Source: Candidatus Obscuribacterales bacterium (GTDB taxonomy: Bacteria; Cyanobacteriota; Vampirovibrionia; Obscuribacterales; Obscuribacteraceae). Taken from it: a DNA stretch of 64,000 nt. The notes beneath the pieces were generated by a model that did no database searches, was not told where the DNA came from, and saw nothing but the letters and a program-made list of their open reading frames with translations. Shown here in pieces: positions 9,039 through 18,333 of this stretch. Made by a program: the position numbers and the translations under genes. How positions within the stretch are numbered: position 1 is the first letter of the stretch; each line of letters begins with the position of its first letter. The stretch is from the NCBI GenBank assembly GCA_019752635.1, contig JAIELX010000081.1:35507-99506 (forward strand), in the 5' to 3' direction.

Positions 9039-9746
9039 ATGGTGGTCTTTAAAGACCGAGTTCATGCAGGACAATTGCTGGCAACCACCCTCATGATGGT
9101 GCAAAAACGCCACCGCAGCGACTTGGAGACCGTTATCGTCGCATTGCCGCGAGGCGGAGTGCCCGTTGCGATGCGTCTGGCCGAGCGGCTGGGTGCTCCG
9201 ATAGACGTTCTGGTTTCAAAGAAAATCGGTGCCCCGGACCAGCCAGAATTCGCTATCGGAGCTGTATCGTCCAGCGGTGTCACAGTAACGAACCCGGGGC
9301 TGAGCGCAGATTACCTGAACCAAGTGCGCGATTTCATAGAACAAGAACGAGTCCGACTCTTGAGAGTCACGCGCGACCAGGAAGACGCTTTTCGCGCCGA
9401 CAGCGGCATAACGCAGCTGGACCTGCACGACAAACGAGTCATAGTTGTAGACGACGGCATTGCCACAGGCATGACGATGCTGGCGGCGCTGCGATCAGTG
9501 AAAGAACTCGGCGCATCGTATGTGATACTAGCGTCACCGGTAATCGCAAGGGACACTCTGCGAAAATTGCATCTTGAATGCGATCTTGCCATTGCTGTCA
9601 CTGTACCGGAGAAGTTGAGTTCAATTGGCGACTTTTACGAAGACTTTCGGCAAGTCGACGAGAAAGATATGACCAGAGATCTTAGGGAATTGCATCAAAT
9701 CCCGCAATTGAATATTGAACCGCCCAATGCTTCAGCCGATCACTGA
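9039..9746 (+). CDS. phosphoribosyltransferase-fold protein
   Basis: A 235-residue type I phosphoribosyltransferase. The PRPP-binding loop VIVVDDGIATGMTMLAAL lies around residues 127-144, and the conserved VIVALPRGGVPVA segment near residue 32. Proteins of this type (PF00156, often near stress or phosphate genes) catalyse phosphoribosyl transfer to an unknown base, or have lost catalysis and bind nucleotides. ATG 9039 is chosen because GAGGGAGA ends 8 bases upstream and the product then starts MVVFKDRVHAG, as relatives do; in-frame ATG 8997 would add 14 residues. It runs towards the channel gene, 48 bases later, so an operon is possible. Confidence 0.85.
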   Translation: MVVFKDRVHAGQLLATTLMMVQKRHRSDLETVIVALPRGGVPVAMRLAERLGAPIDVLVSKKIGAPDQPEFAIGAVSSSGVTVTNPGLSADYLNQVRDFIEQERVRLLRVTRDQEDAFRADSGITQLDLHDKRVIVVDDGIATGMTMLAALRSVKELGASYVILASPVIARDTLRKLHLECDLAIAVTVPEKLSSIGDFYEDFRQVDEKDMTRDLRELHQIPQLNIEPPNASADH

Positions 9747-9794
9747 TGCTAAACTTTGTCCTCAAGTGGCTTAGCCCATTCGGCGGAATGAGAT

Positions 9795-10670
9795 ATGAAT
9801 AACCCGTTCCTGGATACCCTGTATCGCCTTCTGATGACTCCCGTCTTGCCAATAGGCAAAACGGTAATCACCGTCTGGATGCTTGTTTACGTCGCTATCT
9901 TACTGGTATTGCTCATCGTGGCAACCAGAACAGTGCGTGACCGCATCGTCTATCCGACGCTGGCCAAGAGTTCGTTGGATGCAGGCGCTCAAAACTCCAT
10001 CGGTCTGGTTCTACACTACATAACCGTCGGCATCGGCGCGATGATCATTTTGAACACAGCCGGCATCGAAACTACAGCGCTCACCGTAGCGGCCGGTGCC
10101 GTGGGCTTGGGATTAAGCCTTGGTCTGCAAACGGTCGCAAAGAATTTCGTCGGGGGTGTGATACTGCTGTTCGAACGCCCGATTCGACCGGGAGATCGAA
10201 TTCAGATTGCCGGTGTTACCGGTGATGTCACAAAAATCGCACTACGCTCGACCACCGTCAAAACCGGCGAGCAAACCGAAGTGGTTATTCCCAACGGCGA
10301 TTTCATGAACGAGAAGATCACAAATTGGACTGGCCGACTAGCCGTTGTCAGCGTTCCGATCAGCGTGCCGGCAGAACTGGAACAGGAATCTGTTTCGAAG
10401 CTGCTCATGGACGTTGCTGCCGCCAATGCCAAAGTTGTAGCCGAACCTCCGCCCCAAGTCTGGCTCGATTCCTTCAACGACAAAAGTTTGAATTATGTGT
10501 TGCGTGCCACCACAGCGGATCTCGCTGCAGCAAACGGCATTCTCAAAAGCGAGTTGAACGTGGAAATCTACAGGCTGCTTCGTCACCAGATTCAGACAGT
10601 AAAAAACAAGGAATCGCTTGCTTCACAAGAGATTCGCCTTACTCTTGAAAAACCCCCGGCCAAAGCGTGA
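9795..10670 (+). CDS. small-conductance mechanosensitive channel, MscS family
   Basis: A 291-residue inner-membrane channel that opens under membrane tension to release solutes during hypo-osmotic shock. It has three predicted TM helices. TM1 is around 25-45 and TM2 around 70-88. The pore-lining helix is glycine- and alanine-rich (AAGAVGLGLSLGLQTVAKNF). The cytosolic beta domain follows with IRPGDRIQIAGVTGDVTKI and the VVIPNGDFMNEKITNWT signature. The length equals the minimal E. coli MscS type. It lies 48 bases after the phosphoribosyltransferase gene and converges with the pyruvate kinase gene. Confidence 0.92.
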   Translation: MNNPFLDTLYRLLMTPVLPIGKTVITVWMLVYVAILLVLLIVATRTVRDRIVYPTLAKSSLDAGAQNSIGLVLHYITVGIGAMIILNTAGIETTALTVAAGAVGLGLSLGLQTVAKNFVGGVILLFERPIRPGDRIQIAGVTGDVTKIALRSTTVKTGEQTEVVIPNGDFMNEKITNWTGRLAVVSVPISVPAELEQESVSKLLMDVAAANAKVVAEPPPQVWLDSFNDKSLNYVLRATTADLAAANGILKSELNVEIYRLLRHQIQTVKNKESLASQEIRLTLEKPPAKA

Positions 10671-10724
10671 CAGTAGAAAACTACGTGCGCAGCAGATGCT
10701 GGCCACGGTGGTCATACCGAATAG

Positions 10725-12587
10725 CTAACCGACTTCGACAGCTTCAGGCGTTAAGGCCTTATCCGTCTCAACTAACTCCGGCACTGCCGTTTCAACGCGA
10801 ATACAGCGCGAACGCCCTACTGCAGACTGAACTGAATCCATAATTACGACAATATTCCCCGGAGCAATGAATCCTTCGGCCAGCGATCGCTCGATGGTTA
10901 AGGGGTGCATGCGCTCCATGTCGTCCCCCTCAAGGTGCAAAGGATACACGCCCCACAGCAGCATCATCTGCCGACAAACCTTCGCGTCGGAGGAACTAGC
11001 AATGATCAACGTTGGTTTGCGAAGCCGGGAAACCAAACGCGCGCTGGCACCACTGAAGGACGGCACAATAATTGCGGCGGCACCAATGTCCGCAGCCAAA
11101 GTGGTGGCAGCAGCCGTAATCGCCTCGATGATATCGCGGCGCGATTCACTCTCATCGAACTTCGACCGAGAATCCATTGCCTCAGCTTTCTGAATGATGC
11201 GGCACATTGTCTCAACGGTTTCCAATGCATACTTTCCGACAGCAGTTTCGTTGGAGAGCATCACTGCATCTGTTCCGTCGATAATCGCATTGGCAACGTC
11301 GCTTGCTTCGGCGCGCGTCGGACGGGGAGCATTTACCATCGAGTCCAGCATTTGAGTCGCAGTGATCACAGGACGTGCAGCAATTATTGCCTGTCCGATG
11401 ATTTGCTTTTGAATCAACGGTACATCTTCCGACTGAAACTCTACGCCCAAATCGCCCCTGGCGACCATGACACCATCGGCAACACCAAGAATCTCCTGGA
11501 GAGTGCGCACGGCTTCACGAGTTTCAATCTTAGCAACAACAGGGGTCCGACTGCCATGCTGGCGCAAGAACTCTTTTACCTCAACGACATCCGCAGCAGT
11601 CTGAATGAACGACGCTGCAACAATGTCTACTTCGCACTCAATCCCGAAGAGCAGGTCCTTGCGATCCTTCGGAGTCAGAACTGAAATATGGATATAAGAA
11701 CCGGGGAAGTTAACACCTTTGCGAGAAGACAGTGTGCCACCTACCTTCACCCGAGCCATCAATCCTTCGGGGGTTACGTCTTCAACAGCAGCTTCGATGC
11801 GTCCATCATCGATCAGGATAGTTGCCCCGGGTTTTATGTCCTCAAGCAATCTTTCATAGCCGACATAACACAGCTCCTGATTGCAGGGTCCATCGCCGGG
11901 AAGCAGACGAAGAACTGTGCCGGTCTCCAGCTCCACTTTGCCGCCAGTCACTTCGCCAATGCGAATTTTCGGGCCTTGAATGTCCTGCAAGACCCCGACG
12001 GTGGTCTGCAGCTGGTCAGCCACACGTCGAACACGCTCAATAGCCTCCCTGTGATCTTTCAATGCACCATGCGAGAAATTGATGCGAAAGATATTCACAC
12101 CGGCCAATATCATTTTGGACACCATCTCATCGGTTGAGCAAGAAGGTCCCAGAGTGGCTACAATTTTGGTCTTCTTGTAGCGTCCGCTAAATCGCCCAAA
12201 TTCGGTCTTGGGGCGACGAAGCAAGCGCTGCGTGTTGAGCAGGCGATTGAGCTGATAGCTTGTGACATAGCCGAGCTCGATCAGGATCTCGCCAAAGCGC
12301 CGATTACTCTTTTCCTGAGCCGCAGTGGCATTGGCTAACTGCTCCTGACTTATAAACCCCTGACTGAGCAAAAGCGACCCGATAAATTGGTGCGATAAGT
12401 GCTTGCTCAAAATCGAGTCAAGCTGTTCAATCGTGATTAGCCCCATCGAAAGTAGAATCTCGCCGATGCGGAGATGAGGCTTGTCGCTTTGAACCATCAG
12501 TGCGGAATTTACTTGCTCCGAGGTTACATAACCTTTGGAAACCAGCAGTTCGCCAATGATGCGATTGTCATCATACGTTGCAGACAT
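10725..12587 (-). CDS. pyk: pyruvate kinase with N-terminal tandem MshEN-type domains
   Basis: A 620-residue protein; ordinary bacterial pyruvate kinases have about 470-480. From about residue 140 it is a complete pyruvate kinase: KTKIVATLGPSC, GVNIFRINFSHG, the AKIETREA site, MVARGDLGVEF, and ITATQMLDSMVNAPRPTRAE, ending with an intact C-terminal domain. It makes pyruvate and ATP from phosphoenolpyruvate and ADP. The first 120 residues hold four 24-residue motifs of the form x-x-G-x-x-L-x3-G-x5-Q-L-x3-L-x2-Q (starting near 10, 40, 68 and 97). This is the half-motif of the GspE-N/MshEN domain known to bind cyclic di-GMP. ATG 12587 is chosen over GTG 12593 because AGAG lies at suitable distance. 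Regulation by c-di-GMP is an inference. Confidence 0.92.
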   Translation of the reverse strand: MSATYDDNRIIGELLVSKGYVTSEQVNSALMVQSDKPHLRIGEILLSMGLITIEQLDSILSKHLSHQFIGSLLLSQGFISQEQLANATAAQEKSNRRFGEILIELGYVTSYQLNRLLNTQRLLRRPKTEFGRFSGRYKKTKIVATLGPSCSTDEMVSKMILAGVNIFRINFSHGALKDHREAIERVRRVADQLQTTVGVLQDIQGPKIRIGEVTGGKVELETGTVLRLLPGDGPCNQELCYVGYERLLEDIKPGATILIDDGRIEAAVEDVTPEGLMARVKVGGTLSSRKGVNFPGSYIHISVLTPKDRKDLLFGIECEVDIVAASFIQTAADVVEVKEFLRQHGSRTPVVAKIETREAVRTLQEILGVADGVMVARGDLGVEFQSEDVPLIQKQIIGQAIIAARPVITATQMLDSMVNAPRPTRAEASDVANAIIDGTDAVMLSNETAVGKYALETVETMCRIIQKAEAMDSRSKFDESESRRDIIEAITAAATTLAADIGAAAIIVPSFSGASARLVSRLRKPTLIIASSSDAKVCRQMMLLWGVYPLHLEGDDMERMHPLTIERSLAEGFIAPGNIVVIMDSVQSAVGRSRCIRVETAVPELVETDKALTPEAVEVG

Positions 12588-12730
12588 ATTCACGCTCTTT
12601 TCTTACAGCTACGCCAATTCGGACCATCTTTGATCATCCCCGGCGATTCCAAAATTGAAACGGGAGGTTCGCGTGATGAATCCGGCAGTCACGAGGCATA
12701 ATACTGGCGATACTCGCTAAGGATGTTGGC

Positions 12731-13345
12731 ATGATGAAACAACTGGTTGCATTTAGCTGCTTGTGCTGGTTTTTTGGACCATCCGCCGGTGGCGGTGCAG
12801 TTTTTGCTCAAGGGCAAGGCGAAAGCGACCTGCGGGGACGCATGGAAAGCCGCCGGGCTGAGGTCGCCCCCGTGGATGAGAGCGAGGCCGAGACAGGACC
12901 GCGCAGCAAATTTCCGGGGATGGGCAGCATCGATGCCTGGCGCAGCTCGCTGCCGGAGTTACGGGCGGGCAACCGCTGCATGAAAGAGAAACAGTGGGAC
13001 GAAGCAATCGCGCACTATAAGGCATCAGTTGACCTGTACGAGTATCAGCCTCGCTGCTGGTTGCAGATGGGCAGAGCCCTGCAACGCAAGGGCGCCGATG
13101 TGGCGGATCAGGAGAAGTGCTTTCGCAAGGCCCTGAAACTCGACCAGACCAACTGGCACTCATGGAAAGAACTCGCCAATATCTTGTACATGACGAAGCG
13201 ATACGGAGAGGCGCGCGAATCACTAGCTAGCGCCATTCAATTGAATCCGCCGCCGCAAGGGAAACAAGAGCTTGAACGCATGATCAAGGACGTCGATTCA
13301 GCGCAGAGGGGCGCGGATACCAGCGGTCGCAATACAGGAGACTGA
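12731..13345 (+). CDS. exported TPR protein
   Basis: A 204-residue protein with an N-terminal signal peptide (LVAFSCLCWFFGPSAGGG, then VFAQ) and about three TPR repeats in the second half: EKQWDEAIAHYKASVDLYEY, then ALQRKG with CFRKALKLD, then RYGEARESLASAIQLNP. The product should act in the periplasm as a small adaptor. AAGGA lies 7 bases before ATG 12731. Its stop is only 3 bases before the RNA cyclase start, so the two genes are probably translated from one message. Why an exported TPR protein is coupled to an RNA enzyme is not clear. Confidence 0.85.
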   Translation: MMKQLVAFSCLCWFFGPSAGGGAVFAQGQGESDLRGRMESRRAEVAPVDESEAETGPRSKFPGMGSIDAWRSSLPELRAGNRCMKEKQWDEAIAHYKASVDLYEYQPRCWLQMGRALQRKGADVADQEKCFRKALKLDQTNWHSWKELANILYMTKRYGEARESLASAIQLNPPPQGKQELERMIKDVDSAQRGADTSGRNTGD

Positions 13346-13348
13346 GCA

Positions 13349-14374
13349 GTGCTCCACATAGACGGCTCTCACGGCGAGGGCGGTGGACAGATCATCCGCA
13401 CGTCTTTGGCGCTATCACTTATTACAGGAAAGCCGTTTCGTGCAGACAATGTAAGAGCCGGTCGGGAGAAACCGGGGCTACAGAAACAGCACCTCATGTC
13501 CATTACGGCAGCGGCAGCGATCGGCGGTGCCGAAACATCGGGTGCCAAGCTCGGCTCAAAACAGTTCACCTTTCACCCCGGCAAGATCGAACCAGGCGAA
13601 TATCAGTTTCGCATTGGCACTGCCGGTAGTACCGGACTTGTCATGCAAACGATACTGCCTCCTTTGCTGACTTGCAGTGCCGCCAGCACGATTACGATAG
13701 AAGGCGGCACCCACAATCCATGGGCACCGCCGTTTGACTTTCTCGAGCACACGTTTCTGCCCGCCCTTGGCATGGCCGGACCGCAAGTGACTCCTGCTTT
13801 GTCTCAATATGGCTTCTACCCCCTCGGGGGCGGCGAAGTAGTCTACAGGATTGTGCCGCAAGAACTACGCCCATTTCACCTGGACGCCGTAACGGCGGAA
13901 TACCGGATGGTCTGCCGCGTTGCCGTTGTTAACTTACCGATTCACATTGCAGAACGCGAAAGGGAAACATTGCTGCACGAATTGCCCGAGCTAACCGCGA
14001 AAGGAAACAGAATCGACATCATCCAGCCCGTCAATTGCAAGGGACAAGGGAACTACATAGCGCTGCACATAGAACGGGGAGCTCTGGTAGAAACAGTCAC
14101 CGCGATCGGCGGCAAGGGGATTCGCGCCGAAGAAGTGGCAAAATCCGTAGCAAGCGAGGCTAAGGCTTACCTCAAAAGCGGTGCCCCTGTAGGCGAACAC
14201 CTGGCGGATCAACTGCTCATTCCAATGGCGTTAGCTGGCGGCGGCAGCTACGTCACCGGCGAATTGACAATGCACACCCGCACAAACATTGAAGTAATCA
14301 AGAAATTTCTGGAAATTGAAATCAAAACAGCGACGCTTACCAAAGGACTCACCCGCATTGAGATTGGCCGTTAG
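13349..14374 (+). CDS. rtcA: RNA 3'-terminal phosphate cyclase
   Basis: This enzyme uses ATP to turn an RNA 3'-phosphate into a 2',3'-cyclic phosphate, through an adenylated histidine. The start IDGSHGEGGGQIIRTSLAL is the family N-terminus, and GEHLADQLLIPMALAGG near residue 285 contains the histidine that is adenylated in characterised members. The length of 341 equals that of known RtcA proteins. The start is GTG 13349 with CAGGAG 8 bases upstream, just after the TPR gene. In many bacteria rtcA is paired with the ligase gene rtcB and regulator rtcR; neither is here. Confidence 0.94.
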   Translation: MLHIDGSHGEGGGQIIRTSLALSLITGKPFRADNVRAGREKPGLQKQHLMSITAAAAIGGAETSGAKLGSKQFTFHPGKIEPGEYQFRIGTAGSTGLVMQTILPPLLTCSAASTITIEGGTHNPWAPPFDFLEHTFLPALGMAGPQVTPALSQYGFYPLGGGEVVYRIVPQELRPFHLDAVTAEYRMVCRVAVVNLPIHIAERERETLLHELPELTAKGNRIDIIQPVNCKGQGNYIALHIERGALVETVTAIGGKGIRAEEVAKSVASEAKAYLKSGAPVGEHLADQLLIPMALAGGGSYVTGELTMHTRTNIEVIKKFLEIEIKTATLTKGLTRIEIGR

Positions 14375-14401
14375 TGGACCTCCAATGGGGCTGAAGCCGC
14401 G

Positions 14402-16939
14402 CTATCGTTGTCCTCGGCGCCGTTGCACGATTCCCAGCTTGCCCATAATGTCTGACATTGCGCCATGATTTCCAGCTTTGCTATACACCTTCAGCATTTG
14501 CTGATAGCACCCTTCCGCCTCGTCCCAGCGATCCTGCACAGTGTAAAGCTCGCCCAACCGTTCCAGGTACATCAGAACGTCTTTGTGATGCGAACCATGT
14601 TTTCTTTCCACTGCCTGCAGCACCGAACGATACAAGTGCCCTGCTCGCACAAACTTGCGGTCGGCCTCGTATACCTGAGCAAGCTGAGTCTGCGTTTGCC
14701 ACAAACGCGGGTCGTCCTCGCCGAAAGTTTCCGCTTTTTCTAAGGCTAGCAAGTAAAAGCGTTCGGCCTCAGCATGCCGCTTCAGCATGAACTGCTTTTC
14801 GGCCATGGCCATATTCTTCTCCCACATCATGGTTACAATCATGGGGTTGACCGGCGGGTCTTCCGGAACAAAGACAGTCGGATCCGGCTCCAGGGGCGCG
14901 CGCTCATCCGGTTTGGGTCTCAAAATCGAACTTTGCCGCAAAGCAGGTTGAGCCGGTTGCTCCTTTGGTGGCGTCGGCGATGCTCCCGAGTCCGACTTAC
15001 CCAACAGAAGCTCTTCCAACGGGGGACGATCCGGTCGCTGCCACGGTCTGATCGGTTTGCGAGAAGCCTCGTCAAGTCCACCTTTACCAATGCGCATCAC
15101 CGGTTTAGAATCCAACGGCTGATCCGCGTCAGCCATACCGGGTCTGATTGGTGTTCGATTACGCGGCGAGATGTCGCCTCTGAGCGCCCCTGGCGGCTGG
15201 AGGGCTCTTTCCGTGCGCACCGCGGACAGGTCTGTCTCGCTTACGCCTTTCTGCATGCTGCCAGTTTTCTTTCCTGGTTTTTGAACGCCCGAGGTCTTTT
15301 TGACCTTTGGCAGTGGTGCAGCGGTCCTCGCCTCCTCTTCCACATCTGTAGGAGGAGGCGGCGACGGTTCGGCATACTGGTAAACCGACGGCGCGGCATC
15401 GGACTGAGCCAGGGTTTCCCGCGCCTGCTCCACCGAGGGTGCCGGCGGCTCCGGTTGAGACGGCGACGGCACCACAGGCGACGGCACCACAGGCGGCAGC
15501 ACTGCTTCAACAGTGCCTTGAAGCACAGGTTCGCCGGTCCCGTCGTTCGGCCGTGAAAAGACAGGCTTTAGAATGGTGGAAGTAGTCTTCTTTCGACGCG
15601 GTGCAATGTCTCGCAGCAACGCATCTAGTCCCCCGGCAGCCACTTCAGCCGTGCTCTCGACCGGCGAGGGAGAGGGGGTGCTCACCGGAGGCGGATTAAC
15701 AACTGTTTGCGCAATAGGCTTCAAGATTGACGTGGTGGTCTTTCGGCGTGGCATCGGCTGCGAAACCTCGCCAGTGGAAGCAGCAACGACCTGATCCGCA
15801 GTGGAAGGCGCACCGACAACAGCCGCTGTTGCCGGTGTGTCCGGTGTTGACGCCGCCGGTGCTACCGGTTGATTGAACTGCGGTTTTATGACCGTAACCG
15901 TTTTCTTCTTCGGTGCCGGTCCGAGATCTTGAAGCAACGCATTCAAGCCGCCACCACTAGCAGTGACAGCAGGATCCGCTGCCGACGGTTTCATCACATG
16001 CGAGCCTGTCTTCTTGTTGTGAGCGACAGGCTTGGTCTCAGCCGCAGCGATCATAACTTTGTCCACAAGCTGGTCGTCCACCCCTTTGTTCTTAGATACA
16101 AAAGGTAGTGCGGCAAGTTTACAGCTGATTCGCTCGGCCGGCTCCTGGAAGTTTTGTTTCTGGGCGATTGCCAGCCCCCAGGTGTAGAGAAAACGAGCCT
16201 GTTCCGGTTCATCGAGTGATGCATGCGCATCAGCTGTTCCCTCCAGGCACTCCACGGTGTCAACATCGCCCGTGCCGGCGGTGTTTTCAAAAATTGCCAG
16301 AGCCTGCTCAAAATGCTGGCGACTCTCGGCAAAGCGCCCCTGAAACAGATATGTTCGCGCAACGTGATCGAGCGCCCGAGCATGATTAATGGTAAGCGGC
16401 GCAAAATGTTTGGCGAACGCCAGCAGGCAATTGAACAAATGCTCTGAAGCCAAAAGCTGCTCTTGCTCTTGCAATTCAACACCACGTTCGAAGTATTCGT
16501 CCCATGAAAAATCTTCGCGCGGTTGAGGGACTGAACTCGGAGGCTGCAAGTCTCCGTCGGTATTCAGCTCCACATCGCCAATCAAACGTCGCAGCTGTTC
16601 TAATGTACCCTGATACTCTTGGCTGTCCGGTCCGCATAACTTCTTACGAATATCACAGGACCAACGCAGTAAACGCTCCGCCTCCGCTTCGTTTCCCAGC
16701 TGTTCATAGAGTGCCGATAAATCATGCAATGTCGCCGCCACATCAAGATTGCTTTGCCCGCAAATTTTGTGCCGAATCTCAACAACACGCCAGTAGAGCG
16801 GTTCAGCATCCATAAGCTTCCCCTGGTGCACCAGCAAGTCTGCTATGGCGGCGAGTGTGTTTGCAACCTTCACATGATGGGCACCCAGCTCCTTTTCCTG
16901 AATCTCCAGAAGCGCCTTAAGTTCCTTCGCCGTATCCAC
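14402..16939 (-). CDS. large TPR protein with proline-rich middle and repeated KKT-KP motif
   Basis: An 845-residue protein with TPR arrays at both ends. The N-terminal array covers about residues 1-280 (KELGAHHVKVANTLAAIADL, AEPLYWRVVEIRHK); the C-terminal array covers the last 150 (AERFYLLALEKAETFGEDDP). The centre is Pro/Ala/Thr-rich and probably disordered. It holds repeats of a short module, GGL-D/N-ALL-x-D followed by basic residues and KTxTxIxKP, for example GGLNALLQDLGPAPKKKTV and GGLDALLRDIAPRRKKTTST. GTG 16939 is chosen because AGGAGA lies 7 bases upstream; earlier in-frame starts at 17014 and 17053 have poor ribosome sites. No signal peptide, so probably cytosolic. A scaffold role is likely. 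Confidence 0.82.
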   Translation of the reverse strand: MDTAKELKALLEIQEKELGAHHVKVANTLAAIADLLVHQGKLMDAEPLYWRVVEIRHKICGQSNLDVAATLHDLSALYEQLGNEAEAERLLRWSCDIRKKLCGPDSQEYQGTLEQLRRLIGDVELNTDGDLQPPSSVPQPREDFSWDEYFERGVELQEQEQLLASEHLFNCLLAFAKHFAPLTINHARALDHVARTYLFQGRFAESRQHFEQALAIFENTAGTGDVDTVECLEGTADAHASLDEPEQARFLYTWGLAIAQKQNFQEPAERISCKLAALPFVSKNKGVDDQLVDKVMIAAAETKPVAHNKKTGSHVMKPSAADPAVTASGGGLNALLQDLGPAPKKKTVTVIKPQFNQPVAPAASTPDTPATAAVVGAPSTADQVVAASTGEVSQPMPRRKTTTSILKPIAQTVVNPPPVSTPSPSPVESTAEVAAGGLDALLRDIAPRRKKTTSTILKPVFSRPNDGTGEPVLQGTVEAVLPPVVPSPVVPSPSQPEPPAPSVEQARETLAQSDAAPSVYQYAEPSPPPPTDVEEEARTAAPLPKVKKTSGVQKPGKKTGSMQKGVSETDLSAVRTERALQPPGALRGDISPRNRTPIRPGMADADQPLDSKPVMRIGKGGLDEASRKPIRPWQRPDRPPLEELLLGKSDSGASPTPPKEQPAQPALRQSSILRPKPDERAPLEPDPTVFVPEDPPVNPMIVTMMWEKNMAMAEKQFMLKRHAEAERFYLLALEKAETFGEDDPRLWQTQTQLAQVYEADRKFVRAGHLYRSVLQAVERKHGSHHKDVLMYLERLGELYTVQDRWDEAEGCYQQMLKVYSKAGNHGAMSDIMGKLGIVQRRRGQR

Positions 16940-17117
16940 CCGCGATTCTCCTCTCAAGCAACCGATGCGAGCCGCCTCCGCGCTGCATGGCACCACCGTG
17001 CACCCATTATTCATTCCCCTTGCGGACACCAATGAAGCGCAAGTGACGATCACTCGGGGGCAGAAAGAGTCCCGAACGTAGCTTTAGTAAGTGATGGACA
17101 GCAGGGCCTCGAAGCTA

Positions 17118-17702
17118 CTACTGCACCAGGTTTCTATCAGTGCCGATACGCGAAGTAGTAAGCGGAAACTGAGCTTCAGCTTCGCATTCAAGCTCATCCG
17201 GAGTCACTTTCGGAATAGAGACCGGCAACACATAAGTCATCTTTGTGCGCACTCTTACAGTTCCGCCCCAGGGTCCGCCCAATCGTACACTGGGCACACC
17301 AAACTCCGGCGCGGGACCGGTGATGTTAATCAGACTTTGGTCGGGCTTGTCCAGAATCTCAAATTTGCGAATGTAGCCGTTGGCATTAGTGCGAGTTTGG
17401 GCGCTCAGAACAACAGCCCTGGCGCGCGCTAACGCCGTGGGCGAATTCGCCAGAGGCAGTACGACCGGACCGGTCGCTGCCGCTGTCTCAGGTTCGGTAT
17501 TCGCTGCGGCGCGCGCCGCATCACGTGCGACGCCATCGGAAAGATTAGTGGCGAAATACATAAATGCGATATCGAACAAGAACAGAAAAATTGGAATTAG
17601 GAATAGAAGCCCGCAGGTTATCTCGATAAGCTGCTGTCCTCTTTGCCGGTATTTTGAACGAGAACCCATCCTCGCTCTGATAGAAGCCGTCATCTCGTTC
17701 AC
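17118..17702 (-). CDS. TadE-like pseudopilin
   Basis: A 194-residue protein with a basic start, then a single hydrophobic helix at about residues 24-50 (QQLIEITCGLLFLIPIFLFL, then FDIAFMYFATN). A serine/alanine-rich, beta-rich outer domain follows. The G-Q-x-L-I-E entry into the helix and the small-residue stretch DGVARDAARAAANTEPE match TadE-like minor pilins of Tad (Flp) systems. Its GTG start at 17702 overlaps the TGA of the preceding gene by four bases, so it is translationally coupled to that second TadE-like protein. No prepilin peptidase or ATPase gene lies in the window. Confidence 0.78.
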   Translation of the reverse strand: MNEMTASIRARMGSRSKYRQRGQQLIEITCGLLFLIPIFLFLFDIAFMYFATNLSDGVARDAARAAANTEPETAAATGPVVLPLANSPTALARARAVVLSAQTRTNANGYIRKFEILDKPDQSLINITGPAPEFGVPSVRLGGPWGGTVRVRTKMTYVLPVSIPKVTPDELECEAEAQFPLTTSRIGTDRNLVQ

Positions 17703-18205
17703 CTACTCAAAGAGCTTTCAGGATTGTCAACTACGTTATTGTTCGAAGCTTGCCCCGGAATTGTGCCAAGGAAGGGAATGCTTATTTGATAGTTCGAATC
17801 GACCACAATCTGGTAGGCTCGACCACGCTCAACAGCACCGCCTGCGAATGGCGTAGCACTGCCGTCATCGTTCACGCGTTGGAATCTCACATCCAGCGCA
17901 TCGCCAAAAGCGCCCCCGCCTTGCGCTTTGAGGTTGACGAACGCACCGAGCGAGCTGTTCGCGACGCGGTTTGCGGCGGTAATGGCCGCTGTTCGAATCT
18001 GCGCTCGCGAGCCGCCGCTTGCCCCCTCACGAGAAGCAAGGGTGCAGGCGTAGTAAGCCGTTGCTACGCCGCAGATATAGAAGCCGAATCCGATAATGAA
18101 AAAGATTACGAGGCAGCCAATCAGTAGCGCCGGTGCGAGTTCCGCAATGGTTCCACGAGGACTTCGGGCTCGACAACAAACAGAACGCAAATGGAGTGCT
18201 CCCAC
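17699..18205 (-). CDS. TadE-like pseudopilin, first gene of a coupled pair
   Basis: A 168-residue protein with a short basic N-terminus (RSVCCRARSPRGTIAEL), a hydrophobic helix at about residues 27-52 (APALLIGCLVIFFIIGFGFY) and an outer domain starting YYACTLASREGASGG. The layout, G-x-x-x-E before the helix and the loss of small residues afterwards, is that of TadE/TadF-like minor pilins. The start is GTG 18205 with AGG five bases upstream. It overlaps the next gene by four bases, so both proteins are probably made in equal amounts and may form a heterodimer. Confidence 0.72.
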   Translation of the reverse strand: MGALHLRSVCCRARSPRGTIAELAPALLIGCLVIFFIIGFGFYICGVATAYYACTLASREGASGGSRAQIRTAAITAANRVANSSLGAFVNLKAQGGGAFGDALDVRFQRVNDDGSATPFAGGAVERGRAYQIVVDSNYQISIPFLGTIPGQASNNNVVDNPESSLSR

Positions 18206-18333
18206 TAACCTGCTTTGTGATTATTCCCGTTAGGAACTTGATATTAACACGATTTTACGGTCTTGCGAACCGGTGGAAGCCTCTCCCTTTGGTCGCCATT
18301 TCAATTTTAATGCCCGAAGCCCGAAAGACCGGA

